Below are positions 11,755 to 22,733 of a stretch of DNA of 64,000 nucleotides, one piece after another; the stretch's first letter is position 1, and each line of letters opens with the position of its first letter. This stretch comes from Anaspis maculata (Eukaryota; Arthropoda; Insecta; Coleoptera; Scraptiidae), in NCBI GenBank assembly GCA_949128115.1, contig OX421964.1, positions 45,610,601-45,674,600 of the forward strand, in the 5' to 3' direction. Made by a program: the position numbers and the translations under genes. The notes under the pieces were generated by a model. That model was not told the DNA's origin and did not search any database. It worked only from the letters and a program-made list of their open reading frames with translations.

Positions 11755-12934
11755 GCGCACTTTCCCAAAAAATGGGAAGAAGGCGCTTTTAGCTTCACTT
11801 TGTCTGTCCGTCCGTCTGTCCGTCCGTCTGTTCGTACCCGGGATAACTCCTCAAGGAAAAAGATATCGATGTGGTGTAAACGCTGATCAATAGCACATAT
11901 GTCCAGGATGTCAAGTTGACTTTTGGTTTTTTGTTATCCTGCCGCCATCTTTGATCCGCGATTTTGAATTTCTCTAAAAGTGATCCTATTGAAATGAAAC
12001 TTGCAGGCAATGTAAACCACATCAAGATCTATCCAATTTTCGACAATTAATGCCGCGCCGCCATCTTGTTTCTCCATATTGAACATGTTTCGAAGTGATA
12101 GAACTAGGAGAATTATGCCTCAACGAAAAGAGATATCGATGTGGTGCAAACGCCAATCGAATGCATACGTGTCCATAATATGAAGTCGACCAATTATGTT
12201 TATCACTTGGCCGCCATCTTTAATCCGCCATTTTGAATTTCTCCGAAAATAGTCCAATTTGAGTAAAATTTGCAGGCGATGTGAAATTCATAAGGATACA
12301 TCCAATTTCCGACAATTGATGCCCCGCCGCCATATTGTTTTCTCCATTTTAGGCATTTTTCAAAATCATAGAACTAGGAGAATTATACCTCAACAAAAAG
12401 AGATATCGATGTGATGCAAATGCCAATCAAATGCGTACGTGTCTTCCATATAAACTTGATCAATGATTTTTGTCACTTGGCCGCCATCTTTGGTCCGCTA
12501 TTTCAAATTTCTCTGAAAGTGGTCCGATTTGAGTGAAATCCACAGGCGATGTGAACTTCATCAAAATAAAACCGATTTTGGACAAATGATGCTCTGCCGC
12601 CATCTTGGCCGCCATATTGAAATTTCTCATCACTCAACGATTTTCATGGTGCTTGGGACTTACCTTTGTTTCGTATGATCATTCTTATTCTTCAGCCAAA
12701 TTCCAACACTCTGCCGCCATCTTGGCCGCCATTATGAAATCTCTTATTAGTGGAACCATTTTCACGAAACTTGGAACTTACCCACCATTGACTATAGTAC
12801 GATCATTTTGATTTTCAAGCCAAATTTCATGATTCTAACGCTATTTTGGCCGCCATATTGAAATTTCTGCCCAAATAACGGTAGAACCCTAATTAACATC
12901 TTGCGTTCACTAACCCTTCAAAAAGGGAGTGCGC
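11755..12934. mobile_element. TA-flanked element made of 270-bp repeats
   Basis: The ends GCGCACTTTCCC and GGGAGTGCGC pair and are flanked by TA (11753-11754 and 12935-12936). Near the left end is a GTCTGTCCGTCC simple repeat, which also occurs in the 25.7-28.7 kb palindrome. The interior holds three or more units of about 270 bases. There is no coding sequence. Confidence 0.65.
11850..12700 (+). repeat. 270-bp tandem repeats with GCCGCCATCTTG
   Basis: The anchor AGATATCGATGTG recurs at 11861, 12131 and 12401, exactly 270 bases apart. Each unit carries one or two GCCGCCAT(C/A)TTG motifs and the phrase TTTGAATTTCTC...GTCC. A fourth unit after 12670 is diverged. GCCGCCATNTTG matches the published consensus of the zinc-finger protein YY1 (Pho in flies); binding here is untested. 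Confidence 0.75.
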
Positions 12935-12972
12935 TACTGAGCTTTATGCCCATGAGGCATATTCGCTTGTTA

Positions 12973-13355
12973 AGTTATGGAAGGACAAAAGTTGATCCTT
13001 TGATCGCTTCTATTTTCGTTGTTTCAAAAAGTTTTAGTGAACTGTTCATGGAAATATAATGAGTACAAAAAATCAACCTGTATATCTGTCTCGAATTTCT
13101 GTTCTCTATCCAGGGTGAGTCATGAACTAAAAAAATTTAGATTTCCCAATGAAAACCAGAAGCAAAAGAATTCTATCACAAATGAATTGTGTTTTATTGT
13201 GCTGTACATAGACTCACCCTGTATACAAAACAGAAATTCATTACAGATTTAGAGGTGATTTTTTGTATACCCATTTCTTTCCCATAAACAGATTGCTAAA
13301 ATCTTTTGAAACAACGAAAAAGGAAGCGATCGAAGGACCAACATTTGTCGGTTAC
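12973..13355. mobile_element. Inverted repeat with inner CAGGGTGAGTC MITE
   Basis: The arms GATCCTTTGATCGCTTC...GTTGTTTCAAAA and TTTTGAAACAAC...GAAGCGATCGAAGGA pair across about 380 bases. The centre holds CAGGGTGAGTC (13111) against GACTCACCCTG (ending 13221), with TA only on the right side. This is probably an element with a degraded left target site. It resembles sequence at 5160-5240. Confidence 0.6.
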
Positions 13356-14284
13356 ATTTGTGAAATACTATTCGCCGGGGTTATGATGACAATGAATGAC
13401 GGTCGCGAGACACCTTTCGAAGGCAGTGCGAGGCAGCAGATAAGGTCGCCAATGACTTCTGTCAGCAAAATAAAAAACTAAAAACGATTTAGGTACATGA
13501 AAACGTATGCAACTTTCAAGAACTGGTCTCTTTTGAGAAAACTGCATACTTTAACAATAACAGATTGTAAATGATATGTGTGCTGATCGAGAAGTGAACA
13601 CAGGTAATTGGGATTAATTCCAAAAAAGTAGATAATGTGAGGTTATATGTTGTACTGACCAAGTGACCATTCGGCCTTCAGCTGCTTTTTCACTTAACCA
13701 ACCAAATTCACGTACACCACATCAAGTTCTCCATTAAATAAGACCCGGTCAAACAATTTCTCGACCTTTTGGTGTAAATGAGCTGCCGTTGTCCAAAATT
13801 TGATGAGATTCAAACGCCAAGTCGCCAAACGTCAATCATACGAAGCGGTTGATAAATAGACACGGCCTGTTTGATTGTGTACGTTAATCGGACAAAGCGG
13901 TTAATAATAGGTATGCCCGGCCTAGTTGATTCTGCAAGAGGTTGTGAAATTTCACTTCACAACCTCTAGACGGGTCAATAATTGTATACTTCACAGCTAG
14001 TAGTGAAAAAAAAAATTTCAACAACTTCATAGCACTCTACTATATCTCCATATTACGCACCTTCAAGATGGTACGACACTTTTGAATCGCCCTGTATACT
14101 CAAGCCAAGCCATATCTTCGTTTCAGCCGCTTGCAACCTTACTACTCATTGACGCCAAGGAGTTATTGATGACTGGGGATAATCCATCGAACGGAACGAC
14201 CAAAGGTGGACATAAATGGTCATCGATGCGGGAATATTAATTACTGTGTGGTGGTTTTTGCGTATTTCGAAAATGTTTGCAACT
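13356..14284. other. No gene recognised; one hairpin
   Basis: No exon-like frame is visible. The only structure is a perfect 12-bp stem at 13937-13967 (AGAGGTTGTGAA, loop of 7, TTCACAACCTCT). There is nothing downstream to suggest a role. Confidence 0.5.
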
Positions 14285-15260
14285 ATGGTTCATTCCATTT
14301 AAGAACAGAGGGTTTATTTGAATGGGCCCATGCATTTGTAAAACACAACGTGAAGGTCGCCATCAGTGTTGGTAGATTGACGTAAGGGCCTGATGTTCCA
14401 TTCAAACAATATTCGTATCAAAACCAAGACATGGCGGATGACATAACTTGCCAATTTTGAAAAGTTGGTCCTGAGATTTAAATGACACAAATCACGAAAC
14501 GATCCTAGAAGACATCAAATAACTTTAAAACCTTGTCCATACCGTCCGTTTATGATTCTCTGCGATATGGCTTGCCTTTGGAGCCAGGTACAGGCATACA
14601 GGGACCTACCTACAGAAGAAGAGACAGCTATACATTGGCATGCCGCTAGCAACCTGTTCTGCAGTCTGCAGCCAGTCAGACACACTCCACAACCTTGCTC
14701 GGTCCATGTCTTCTTCAAAATGGTTCAGCCTGAACGCCAGGTATGTCTTGAACAGTACGAATTTGGACTTCTATGTAACCACATGTCGCAAAATGATCAA
14801 CTGCTGGAAGCTTGTGAAGTATGATTCCAAGAGAGCTTCCCTCCGTGAACCCTCCGCCATTTTTGCTCTGCCTGCAACACAGAAGCCTGGAAGGGCGAGT
14901 GCAACAACTACAGGTTACTTATGGGCCGCCATTCACCTAATAATAGCAAATGCAGACATATTTGTTTGTTCTTCCATCACTATGTTTGACAACTTCACAT
15001 TGACGGAATATTGACTGCAGTCAGAAAAAGAGAGGTTAGATTTGACTTCTCCGACCGAGTGACAGGACTGACAGGCGTTTCCAACAAATGATGGCCGTCA
15101 ATCTACCAGCTGAGGTGCCGGCCTCCAGCGGACAAAAGTGGCAGTGCATGGCCCCATTGGGAGTGGTTTTTCTCGCATTTTGAATTGGCTTAGCAGCAAG
15201 CCAAGTTTACACTGCACTGTAAGCACTGCTTGTAACAGCACTGTTAACTTGCCTTGCTTC

Positions 15261-15431
15261 TAAGGGTGGGTTTAGTCAGCTTATTTAGCCGCAAGCTTTA
15301 ATTTTAGTCGCAAGCGCAGCGACGCCCATTAGCTCTTATAACCAGCCTCCTCAGAACAGCCAATTAGCGATGCAGCGCTTACGGCTAAAATTAAAACTTG
15401 CGGCTGAATAAGCCGACTGAACGCACCTTAA
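15261..15431. mobile_element. 170-bp MITE with GTTTAGTCAGC ends
   Basis: The ends TAAGGGTGGGTTTAGTCAGC...GCCGCAAG and CTTGCGGCTGAATAAGCC...GCACCTTA pair with few mismatches. It is flanked on both sides by a further inverted repeat, ATTGGGAGTGGTTTTTCTCG (15159) against 15425-15465. It is non-coding. Confidence 0.65.
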
Positions 15432-15559
15432 GCCAATGCAAATTGCAAGAAAACTACTCCCATTTTGAATTGTAATTGTTAATTCCGGCAGCAGGGACGT
15501 ATATGAGCTGAATTCCAAAGCTATAAAACTTGTTGGCGACTTGACATGTAAGCCATTGG

Positions 15560-16916
15560 TACACCTTGTAAATTTGTGTTTTCACAGAGAATTTTCCCGC
15601 CCAACCTGAAACCAGCCAAAGTGGTCCCTATCTTTAAAAAGGGCGATAGGTCCTGCTTGGATAATTACCGCCCTATTTCCATTTTGCCAGTGATTTCGAA
15701 GATTCTTGAGACGGCTTTTCGCAGCAGGCTGGTTGATTTTTTTTGAAAAGTTCAAGGTTGTGGCGTCTGCTCAGTTTGGATTTGTTAGAGTTGGTTCTAC
15801 TGTTCGTGCTTATCTGGAGATGGTGTCCACGATCACTGATGCCTGGGAGGGTGGGCAGAAGGCGGCAGCTTCTTTCTGTGACTTGTCGAAGGCCTTTGAT
15901 TGTGTGTCGCATGACATACTGACCACCAAATTGAGAGCCTATGGTATAAGGGGCCCTCCCCTGTCTTTCATCGACTCATTTTTGAGGGGACGCTCTCAGT
16001 GTGTCAGTCTGGGCGGTAAGCTGTCTTCATTCAGAGACATGTGCCACGGCGTGCCTCAGGGATCCATACTGGGGCCGCTGTTTTTTATCCTATACATCAA
16101 TGATATAGAGAACTTTTTGTCGACAAGATGTGTGGTGTATGCTGACGACACCACTCTGATGGCGACGGGCGGTGATTGGCGGACACTGGAGGCCATGCGA
16201 GATAGGGTGCTGGCGGAGACAGAGCATTTTTTCTCTGTGAATATGCTCCGCCTGAATGTGACCAAAACCCAGCACCTCCTCTTCTCGCTCGGGGGAGCTC
16301 TCCGACCCTAGGAGCCCTAGGAGTAAGATGCCTTGGCTTGGTGATCGATGGCAGACTCTCCTTTGAGGCACACGTGGATAGTCTTGAGCGTAAATTGTCT
16401 AAGGTGATCTATCTTTTACGGTGTTTGACACCTCAGCTGACTGTGGATACACTACTGCTGTGTCACCATGCTCTCTTTCACAGCGCAATGTCCTATGGGA
16501 TTTTGGTTTGGGAAGGGTCGTCCCACTCCCGTTGGGTCCTCATTGTGCAGAAACGCGCCATTAGAGCCCTAAAAGGGGTGAGCCAGAGAGTCTCCTGCAG
16601 GCCTTTTTTCACTGAGCTGGGCATTCTAACCTGCACCAATCAGTTCATATATGAGTGTATCACTTACGCTCACAAAAATTTTCCCATTCACGAAGGGACA
16701 TACAATACACGATCTAATTTCATTCTACCACCTAGATTTAACCTTGAAAAAACTAAATCTACTTTTGGATCTCTTTCCATCCGGCTCTTCAACGTCCTGC
16801 CTGGCGACTGGAGATCTTTAACTGTTGGGAAGCTTGAAGTGAAGCTCGAATACTTTTTAAAATCCCATTGCTTCTACACAGTGGACGAATTCACCAACTT
16901 TTGGAAGTCGACCTAG
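15560..16916 (+). pseudogene. Non-LTR retrotransposon (LINE) reverse transcriptase, 5'-truncated
   Basis: The reading runs through the reverse transcriptase fingers and palm and on past the thumb. Visible motifs are AKVVPIFKKGD, DNYRPISILPV, AQFGFVRVGSTV, DLSKAFDCVSHDIL, GVPQGSILGPLFFILYINDI and YADDTTL (the catalytic YADD). The C-terminal part includes NTRS and SIRLFNVLPGDWRS, typical of arthropod jockey-like or related clades. The endonuclease and first ORF are absent, so the copy is 5'-truncated. Frame breaks occur near 15740 (an extra T in a T-run) and near 16311-16338 (a stop and frame change between palm and thumb). The 3' end has AATAAA and a TATC tail. Inactive; clade uncertain. Confidence 0.85.
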
Positions 16917-17083
16917 CCCAGGTGTTTTAATCTGTAGTGTTAAGATCATGTGTTTTTATCTTCATAATGTTTCATTCATATTTTATATTTTTGAATGCTA
17001 CCAGGAGAGAGTGGAAGATCGGCCAGAGCTGAACTCTCTCCTTAACTTGATTTGTATTGTCACTGCATTTCAGTTTAAATAAA

Positions 17084-17110
17084 TATCTATCTATCTATCT
17101 ATCTATCCAT
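17084..17110 (+). repeat. TATC microsatellite tail of the LINE
   Basis: A run of TATC units directly follows AAATAAATA at the end of the LINE 3' region. Some LINE clades end in a short simple repeat rather than poly-A. It marks the 3' boundary of the insertion. Confidence 0.75.
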
Positions 17111-17145
17111 CCAAATAAGCACTCTGTTCTTAAATGGAATGAATA

Positions 17146-17638
17146 AGGTAGACTATGCGCATGTCAGTGATTGAGGTCTGGTCAGATGAAGTTGATCAAA
17201 GCTCTCCACCCATAAAAGACACTGATTTGATCCCCTGATTCCTATTGCATTTTATGTTGCTTCTCAATTTATTTTGTTGGTATTCTACTCGGAAGCGCAG
17301 AGCGATCTTAATGCAAACTCGATTGATCTGTCTTGTCTGCCGCTTTCCTCTTTGATCTTGGTTGTGATTTGGATCTCGATATGCTGAATTTAGATCTCGA
17401 TTGTTTGCTAGTAGGTATCTGATCTGAAAACATCTCTGAACAAAATCGAGACTGATCTGTTTCCCGTTTTCAGGAAATTATTTTAGTCAAGTATTCTTGG
17501 TGATATGGTGAGTGCTATGGTGTGCACTTAAGCCATCAACAGTCACTGATTATGGTTCGTTACTGCAACACCAACACACTCATGAAGCTCTGCTCAGACA
17601 GCATGCTCAGAGTTATCTGGAGCAGAAGCAGATCATAT
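17146..17638 (+). repeat. Direct duplicate, copy 1
   Basis: It shares AGGTCTGGTCAG..., TCGATTGTTT..., GCAACACCAACAC and GCAGATCATAT with 23011-23460, in the same order and orientation, at roughly 80 percent identity by eye. A short piece (CATGTCAGTG...GTCTGGTCAGT) also occurs at about 45980-46010. Nature unknown; no frame is conserved. Confidence 0.65.
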
Positions 17639-17915
17639 TGTCAACGCCCCGGTACTCGGGGACGCGGACCGCTCGGCTAGCTCAGGGTCGGTGAGGGTCG
17701 TGCCGACGCACTGCCGGTAACATCGAGAACGGATCAGCTCGTGAACGGAGGGAGAATGGAGATTGATTCGCAAAATTGGTGCAGCTCAGAAGGAACACAC
17801 GTTACCCCTGACTGACGCGCTTGACATCCTGTCGCCTTCTATTATTAAGACTGTGGGACCGAAGTCAGCCGTGGTTAACGGTAACCATTGGGGAGCTGAA
17901 GGCTCCGCAATGACA
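17639..17915 (-). repeat. 3' LTR
   Basis: 277 bases, TGTCAACGCC...CAATGACA as read on the plus strand (the sequence is nearly self-complementary at its ends). It differs from the other LTR at two positions seen by eye: GAGAATGGAG against GAGAATGAAG, and ACACGTTACC against ACACGTCACC. Confidence 0.93.
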
Positions 17916-17932
17916 GTCGCCCCCCCCTGAGA
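17916..17932 (-). promoter_or_regulatory. Polypurine tract
   Basis: On the minus strand TCTCAGGGGGGGGCGAC ends exactly at the 3' LTR. A purine-rich tract here primes plus-strand DNA synthesis in LTR elements. The run of eight G is intact, though the tract ends in CGAC rather than pure purine. Confidence 0.75.
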
Positions 17933-18236
17933 CTTAGGGCACACTCTTTATTCAAAATTAACAAATTCATTTTACAACAATGAACGACCGTAGAAATACC
18001 TTAAACTAATGTATTACACCTGAGGGTAACTACGTTAAAGTAACATTTTTTTTTTAACATGGCGGAGAACTTTCGCTTTAAAAAGGGGAACATTTTTGGG
18101 ACAAGGCGCGCACTTGTAAAGGCTAAACAAAGGTGTCAAGGTCACAACGAGTGGCAAGAGGACATGTCCTGGGGTCGCGACACTAAGTTTTCTTTGTTTG
18201 CCATAAGGCAACGTACTGACGGAGGTAGGGCGCACA
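17933..18236 (-). other. 3' untranslated region of the gypsy element
   Basis: About 300 bases between the pol stop and the polypurine tract. A 157-codon minus frame (18035-18508) runs through it and into the end of pol in another frame. It shows no family motif and is treated as a shadow. Confidence 0.6.
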
Positions 18237-21200
18237 CTACACTCGACGACGCGGTCGTCTTGGAGCTCTTCTAAGTTTATCCACGTGGTACTTGACGAGC
18301 CGCTCGTCGATGTTGATGATGAAGACGCCGGGACTGACGTTCCGCACGATGGAGTGAGGACCGAGCCATTTCGGATGAAATGCTCCTGGAGCCGGAGGAT
18401 GCCGGACAAGAACGAGATCGCCTGGCAAATAATCGGGCACAGGTCGATCTGGAACTCGGTGGCGAGCTTCAACATATTCGCGCTGGTGTTCGTGGGCGGC
18501 TTCGGCACGTTCTGCTGCCGATGCTCGAGGCAGGGGTTCCGCGGCTTTCCACTCGCCAGGAAACCTTAAGGAGCGGCCGATCAACAGCTCCGCCGGACTT
18601 TGTCCGGTGGCGGCGTTCCGACGCCGACGGAGACTGAATAAGGTCGCTGGCAAGTGAACGTCCCACTCGGTAGCCGGTCGGTCAATAAGGCGACAGCGAA
18701 GGCCCTTCTTGATTTCCTGGTTGCGACGCTCAGTCGGGTTTGCGCGCGGATGGTACACGGCAGTCGTCCAGTGGTGACTCTGCCACCTATCGCAGGCGCG
18801 GGACCAGTACGCGGACGAAAACTGAGGACCGTTGTCCGAAATGATAGTACGCGGGTACCCATGCAACGGGAAAAAGTGTTCGTCGAGCGTGGCAACGATG
18901 GATTTAGTCGAAGTCTCACTTAGCGGCCAGGCGTCGATCCAACGTGTGAAAAGGTCGGTGATGACGAGAATGAAGCGATTTCCCTTTTCGGAAGTTTCGT
19001 ACGGTCCCATGAGATCCAAGGCAACGGCCTCGAATGGCTCACGTGGTTGACGGGGACGCTGTTCCGCGGGAATGTGTGACGATCGGCCCTTCACCAGCGA
19101 ACATATTAGACATGATCTGACGTATGCACGGCAGTCCTTGTCGACGCTTGGCCAGTGGTACTGCTCGGTAATCGATCGCTGCGTTTCTTCTTCGCCAGGG
19201 TGGCCCGCTAAGTGAGCGTCGTGATGTTCGTAGAAAATTCGGGGTTGTAGTTCGGAAGGTACATACAGCAGTCGACGTCCATCGTCCGCTAGTCTGTACA
19301 GCACGTCGTCCTCCACCTCGTAATTTGCCCTGAAGCCGGCATGCCAGTCCTCGGTATCCGGATCGTTCTGAAGAGAGCGCCGTATGCGCATCATCTCCTG
19401 TGCCGTCCTGGAGTTGACCTGAGCCTCTTTGACCTCGTCCGACAATGTCCTGACGTCCGTCAGGAACACGTGCTCGCGCCGATCGGGTTCGTCAACGCTA
19501 GACGTCTGTGGCGCGCCGTCGGCCAACTCAGGAGGCAACATTCTGGTGGTACAATCGGCGGAAATTAGCGACTGATTCGGCTCTGGATTCCGTGAGAGAG
19601 CGTCCGCTAACTCGTTGGCTCGGCCGGGTACGTGTTCCACGGAATAGCTGAATTCCTGCAGGAGCAGCGACCAGCGCGTGAGCTTGGCCTTGGAATCTTT
19701 TGCCTTATTCAGCCACAAAAGCGCTTGACTGTCAGTTCGAATCGTGAACGGTCGGTCTTCCAAGTACGGTCTATACTGTTTGACACCCCACAAGATGGCA
19801 AGGCACTCTTGTTCGTTAATGTGCAGGCGGCGTTCTGTACGGTTGAAACGTGCACTGGCAAACGAAATGATGGCTCTCTCGCCGTTGGGCTTAATTTGGT
19901 ATAACACGGCAGCCATGCCGGTGTTGCTTGCATCGGTCTGCAGGACGAAGGGTAAAACAGCGTCGGGACGGCTTAGCGTTCTCGGGGTTGCCATGGCGGT
20001 TTTTAATCCTTCAAAGGCGGCTTGCTGTGCCTCTCCCCAGGAGAATCGGCATTTCGGCGACGTCATGTCTGTCAGCGGAGCCGCGATTTCGGCGAACCGT
20101 GGGATGTATTCACGCAACCAGTTACAGGTTCCAAGGAAACTCTGGAGTTGTTTTCGATTTGTCGGCTGCTTTGCGTCGTGCACGAGCCTTACGTGCTTTT
20201 GCAGCGGCGTATTTCCGGCGTCGCTTACGGTGTGGCCCAAGTACTCGATGCTCGAGCATGCAAACTTGCACTTTTTGATGCCGCAGCGGAGGCGATGGGT
20301 CAGGAGACGCTCCAGAACGAGCCGTAGGTGATGAAGGTGCTCTTCTGTCGACTTCGAGTAGACAATAATGTCGTCCATGTACACCAGACAGAATTCGTGA
20401 AGGTAGCCGTTTAACACTTCCTGCACCATCATACGTTGGAAGGTGGTAGGCGCATTGGCCAAGCCGAAGGGCATGACCTTGAACTGCCAATGGCCGCCAT
20501 CCACGGTGGAGAAGGCCGTATATCGACGACAAGACGGATCGAGCGGCACTTGCCAATATCCTGATTTTAAATCTAGAGTAGAGGAAACATTGGCTTCACC
20601 TAGGTCTTTGAGCGTCTCATGGATTCGCGGAATCGGAGACGGCTCGGTGATTGTCTGCGAGTTTAGTTTTCTGTAATCTAGGCAGAATCTTGGTTTATCG
20701 TTCTTCGTGACGATAACAATCGGCGATGAAAACTCCGAGTTCGAGCGCTCGATAATGCCGTCTTTCAACATCTGATGCACCTGCTCCTCGATAATGGCTT
20801 TCTTTTCGGATGTGGTCCGGTACGGTCGAATTCGAAATGGGGTTTCGTCTTTGAGCCGGATTTTGTGAGTGGTAGTCAGCGTCGTCGTAGGACGCGGGTC
20901 CTGGCTAAGTGTCTGCACGAAATCGGTCAAGAGCTGTTGAAAAGCTCCGTGGAGAGGCTCCGGGAAATTGTGCTGGACGTCGTCGACAGATAAAGGTGAT
21001 CCTCTTCGCTGTCGAGAGGCGTGGTCCTTATTCCAGAAGACGGTACGTCGCTGCTGTTTTCCGAGGTGGAGGCACTCCCGCTGGAAATCAATGACGGCTC
21101 CGGACTGGTGGCAGAAACTCTTGCCGAGAATGACGGAATGTGCTAGACTACGCACCACGTGGAAATCTGCGGTGTATGGCGCCTCTTCGGCGGTAAACGT

Positions 21201-21466
21201 CAGACGGACGGTACCCTCCGTTCTCAAGGGCTCAACTGTTGTGCTTGCGAGGCCTACGGACAAAGTGGCGGTCTTGTCGATTTGCTGGTCGTTGACGAGC
21301 GTGTAGTCGATTAAGTTTAGCGTCGAGCCAGTGTCGAGGTAGGCATGCACTTGATGGTGGTCGAGTCGAAGAAGAATTAGGGGAGCGTTGTCCGAAGAGG
21401 TGGCGCACAGCGAAATTACTGGTGCTGGGGACGTTGCGACGCCCGCGCGTCGTTCGTCCCGGTGGG
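18237..21466 (-). CDS. pol: Pol polyprotein: protease, reverse transcriptase, RNase H, integrase
   Basis: Ty3/gypsy domain order. The frame is open from about the frameshift site, and the residue numbers here count from the GTG at 21350 (1037 residues). Aspartic protease: LDTGST at 5-10. Reverse transcriptase: LDLKSGYWQ near 260 and YMDD at 324-327. RNase H: TDAS near 472, DSQALLWL near 540, ADALSR near 582. Integrase: zinc-binding H713, H717, C747, C750; catalytic D779, D839 and E874, a DD35E spacing. The C-terminus carries a GPY/F-like stretch (KWLGPHSIV). The frame lies -1 relative to gag and overlaps its end, so pol is presumably made by frameshifting. No stop or frame break was seen, and the length is normal for a gypsy pol without envelope. 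Confidence 0.93.
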
Positions 21467-22390
21467 GTTTTCCTGGTGCTGTTGGTACTGACGGAACGCG
21501 TCACGTGGCGGCTCGCGCCGAGCTTGGAGCACAGGACAATTTCGATGATAATGCCGCTCGGGGCAATATCGACATGGCGGCGGCAGATTCGACGTCGCGC
21601 TGCCTGCAGGTACTTGCCGTGTGGTTGCCGTCGTGACCTTCGGCGCTTCCTCGCGCAAGGATTCTACCTTTTGTGCCTTATCCACCAGCTCGGCCAGCGT
21701 CTTCACCGGATTTAATGTAAGGTGGTACTTAATATCGTAATCCGTGAGTGCAATCAGCATGCCGATGAGTTCCTCGTCAGGAAGGTACGGTGCGATTCTC
21801 CGTGCGAGCTTCACCTTCCTCCTTAGGAACAACAGAACCGGTTCGCCGTTCTGCGTTTCGGTGTGGAGCTTTCCACCGGCTTGTCCGCGTCGTTGCGGCG
21901 AATCAAAGTGGTTGAGAAGAGCCTGTTTCACTTCTTCCCAAGCCAGGTCCACCTGGAGGTACGGCTTCACCCAGGAAGCGGCTTCTCCGGAGAGCTGGTC
22001 GGCTACCAGGTGCAACCATTTTCGTCGCGGCGTTCCGGCTGTGGTGAGAGATTCCTCCACACCTCTCAGGTACTCTCTTACATCTTCATGTGGCAGCCCC
22101 GCGAATGGCGGAATTTCCGGCTGAGCGTTGGAGCGGAAACGCGTTTCCAGGCTCTCGAGGACGCTCGCGATGCGCGCATATTCGGCGGTCAGCAGCTGCT
22201 GTTGTTGTTGTTGTGGTTGGGGCGCCACTAGGAGAGACGCTGCGGAGACGGCAGCGGCTACATCCCCTGCTCCGACTCCTAGACCAGAGAGAGGCGTTTC
22301 GGTCGTTTTCTTCTTGGGCGCATTCTTCGTCGGCGTCTTCTTCGCAGATGTTCTTGCCGGAATTACGCCCGAAATGCGCGCGCGCCGCAT
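21416..22390 (-). CDS. gag: Gag protein (324 aa)
   Basis: Structural protein of the gypsy element, the first frame after the 5' LTR. The N-terminus is basic (KKTPTKNAPKKK at 18-28), followed by an Ala-rich stretch and a glutamine run near 58-65. A retrotransposon-gag capsid region spans about 95-245 (WLHLVADQLSGEAASWV, then WEEVKQALLNHF). Near 273-285 is a single zinc knuckle with spacing CX2CX3HX4C (C273, C276, H280, C285), one residue shorter than the usual CX2CX4HX4C. The tail is Gln/Arg-rich. The stop (TAA) lies about 48 bases beyond a slippery heptamer. The ATG at 22390 is the first in frame after the primer-site leader. Confidence 0.9.
   Translation of the reverse strand: MRRARISGVIPARTSAKKTPTKNAPKKKTTETPLSGLGVGAGDVAAAVSAASLLVAPQPQQQQQQLLTAEYARIASVLESLETRFRSNAQPEIPPFAGLPHEDVREYLRGVEESLTTAGTPRRKWLHLVADQLSGEAASWVKPYLQVDLAWEEVKQALLNHFDSPQRRGQAGGKLHTETQNGEPVLLFLRRKVKLARRIAPYLPDEELIGMLIALTDYDIKYHLTLNPVKTLAELVDKAQKVESLREEAPKVTTATTRQVPAGSATSNLPPPCRYCPERHYHRNCPVLQARREPPRDAFRQYQQHQENPTGTNDARASQRPQHQ
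21464..21470 (-). promoter_or_regulatory. Candidate -1 ribosomal frameshift site A AAC CCC
   Basis: On the minus strand the heptamer AAACCCC sits in the gag frame as A-AAC-CCC, the XXXYYYZ pattern of -1 slippery sites. I traced the -1 frame from here without a stop into the protease (CCA GTA ATT TCG ... to LDTGST), past the gag TAA. A downstream stimulatory structure was not assessed. Confidence 0.65.
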
Positions 22391-22710
22391 TTTTTCACGG
22401 TCCCGTACGTGTCGCGCTTTTTTGCAGTACTGGTCCCGCGGACGAAAACGTGTTTGGGGGGGTGGCTAGGGGCAGAGCCTTACCGTGTCCCGAGCACCAC
22501 CAAGCAGGCCATAATCCGCCTTGGATTAAGACGCTACAAGGCAGCGCCCTTGATGCTGGGAAACCCGCAGCACGATTAAAACCCGCTGGGCTTGACACCA
22601 GTCGCGTTTTTAATCCGCCACAGGGCTCCAGGTGGTGATCCCGTGAAATTTTGACTCTCGGCGCTCCCCCACGTTGCTTCTCCGTTCCAAAAACGAAAAA
22701 ACGAGTTATG

Positions 22711-22730
22711 GCCCCAAGTTGGGCACGCCA
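22711..22730 (-). promoter_or_regulatory. Primer-binding site
   Basis: On the minus strand, three bases after the 5' LTR, the sequence starts TGGCGTGCCCAACTTGGGGC. The opening TGG pairs with the CCA end of a tRNA, as expected for the minus-strand primer site. I do not assign the tRNA. Confidence 0.75.
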
Positions 22731-22733
22731 CTC

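Larger units (their letters stand above)
14285..17146. mobile_element. Old foldback element split by a LINE-containing insertion
   Basis: The left end TTCATTCCATTTAAGAACAG (from 14287) matches the reverse complement of 17121-17142. Inward, AATGGGCCCATGCA and GGTAGATTGACG (14330-14395) pair with GTCAATCTACC and TGCATGGCCCCATT (15085-15152). Joining 15152 to about 17111 restores the arm order (GGCCCCATT then CAAATAAGC). So the 15153-17110 block, with its LINE, is a later insertion. The interior 14515-15014 has short frames with no family match. Confidence 0.55.

Noticed and set aside
14515..15014. Overlapping frames (90-124 codons plus, 67 minus) as a possible host exon
   Set aside because: They lie inside an inverted-repeat element, show no domain, and no splice sites can be defended.
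18035..18508. 157-codon minus-strand frame after pol, a possible envelope or accessory gene
   Set aside because: It overlaps the end of pol in another frame, is Ser/Thr-rich without signal peptide or membrane segment, and matches no family I recognise.
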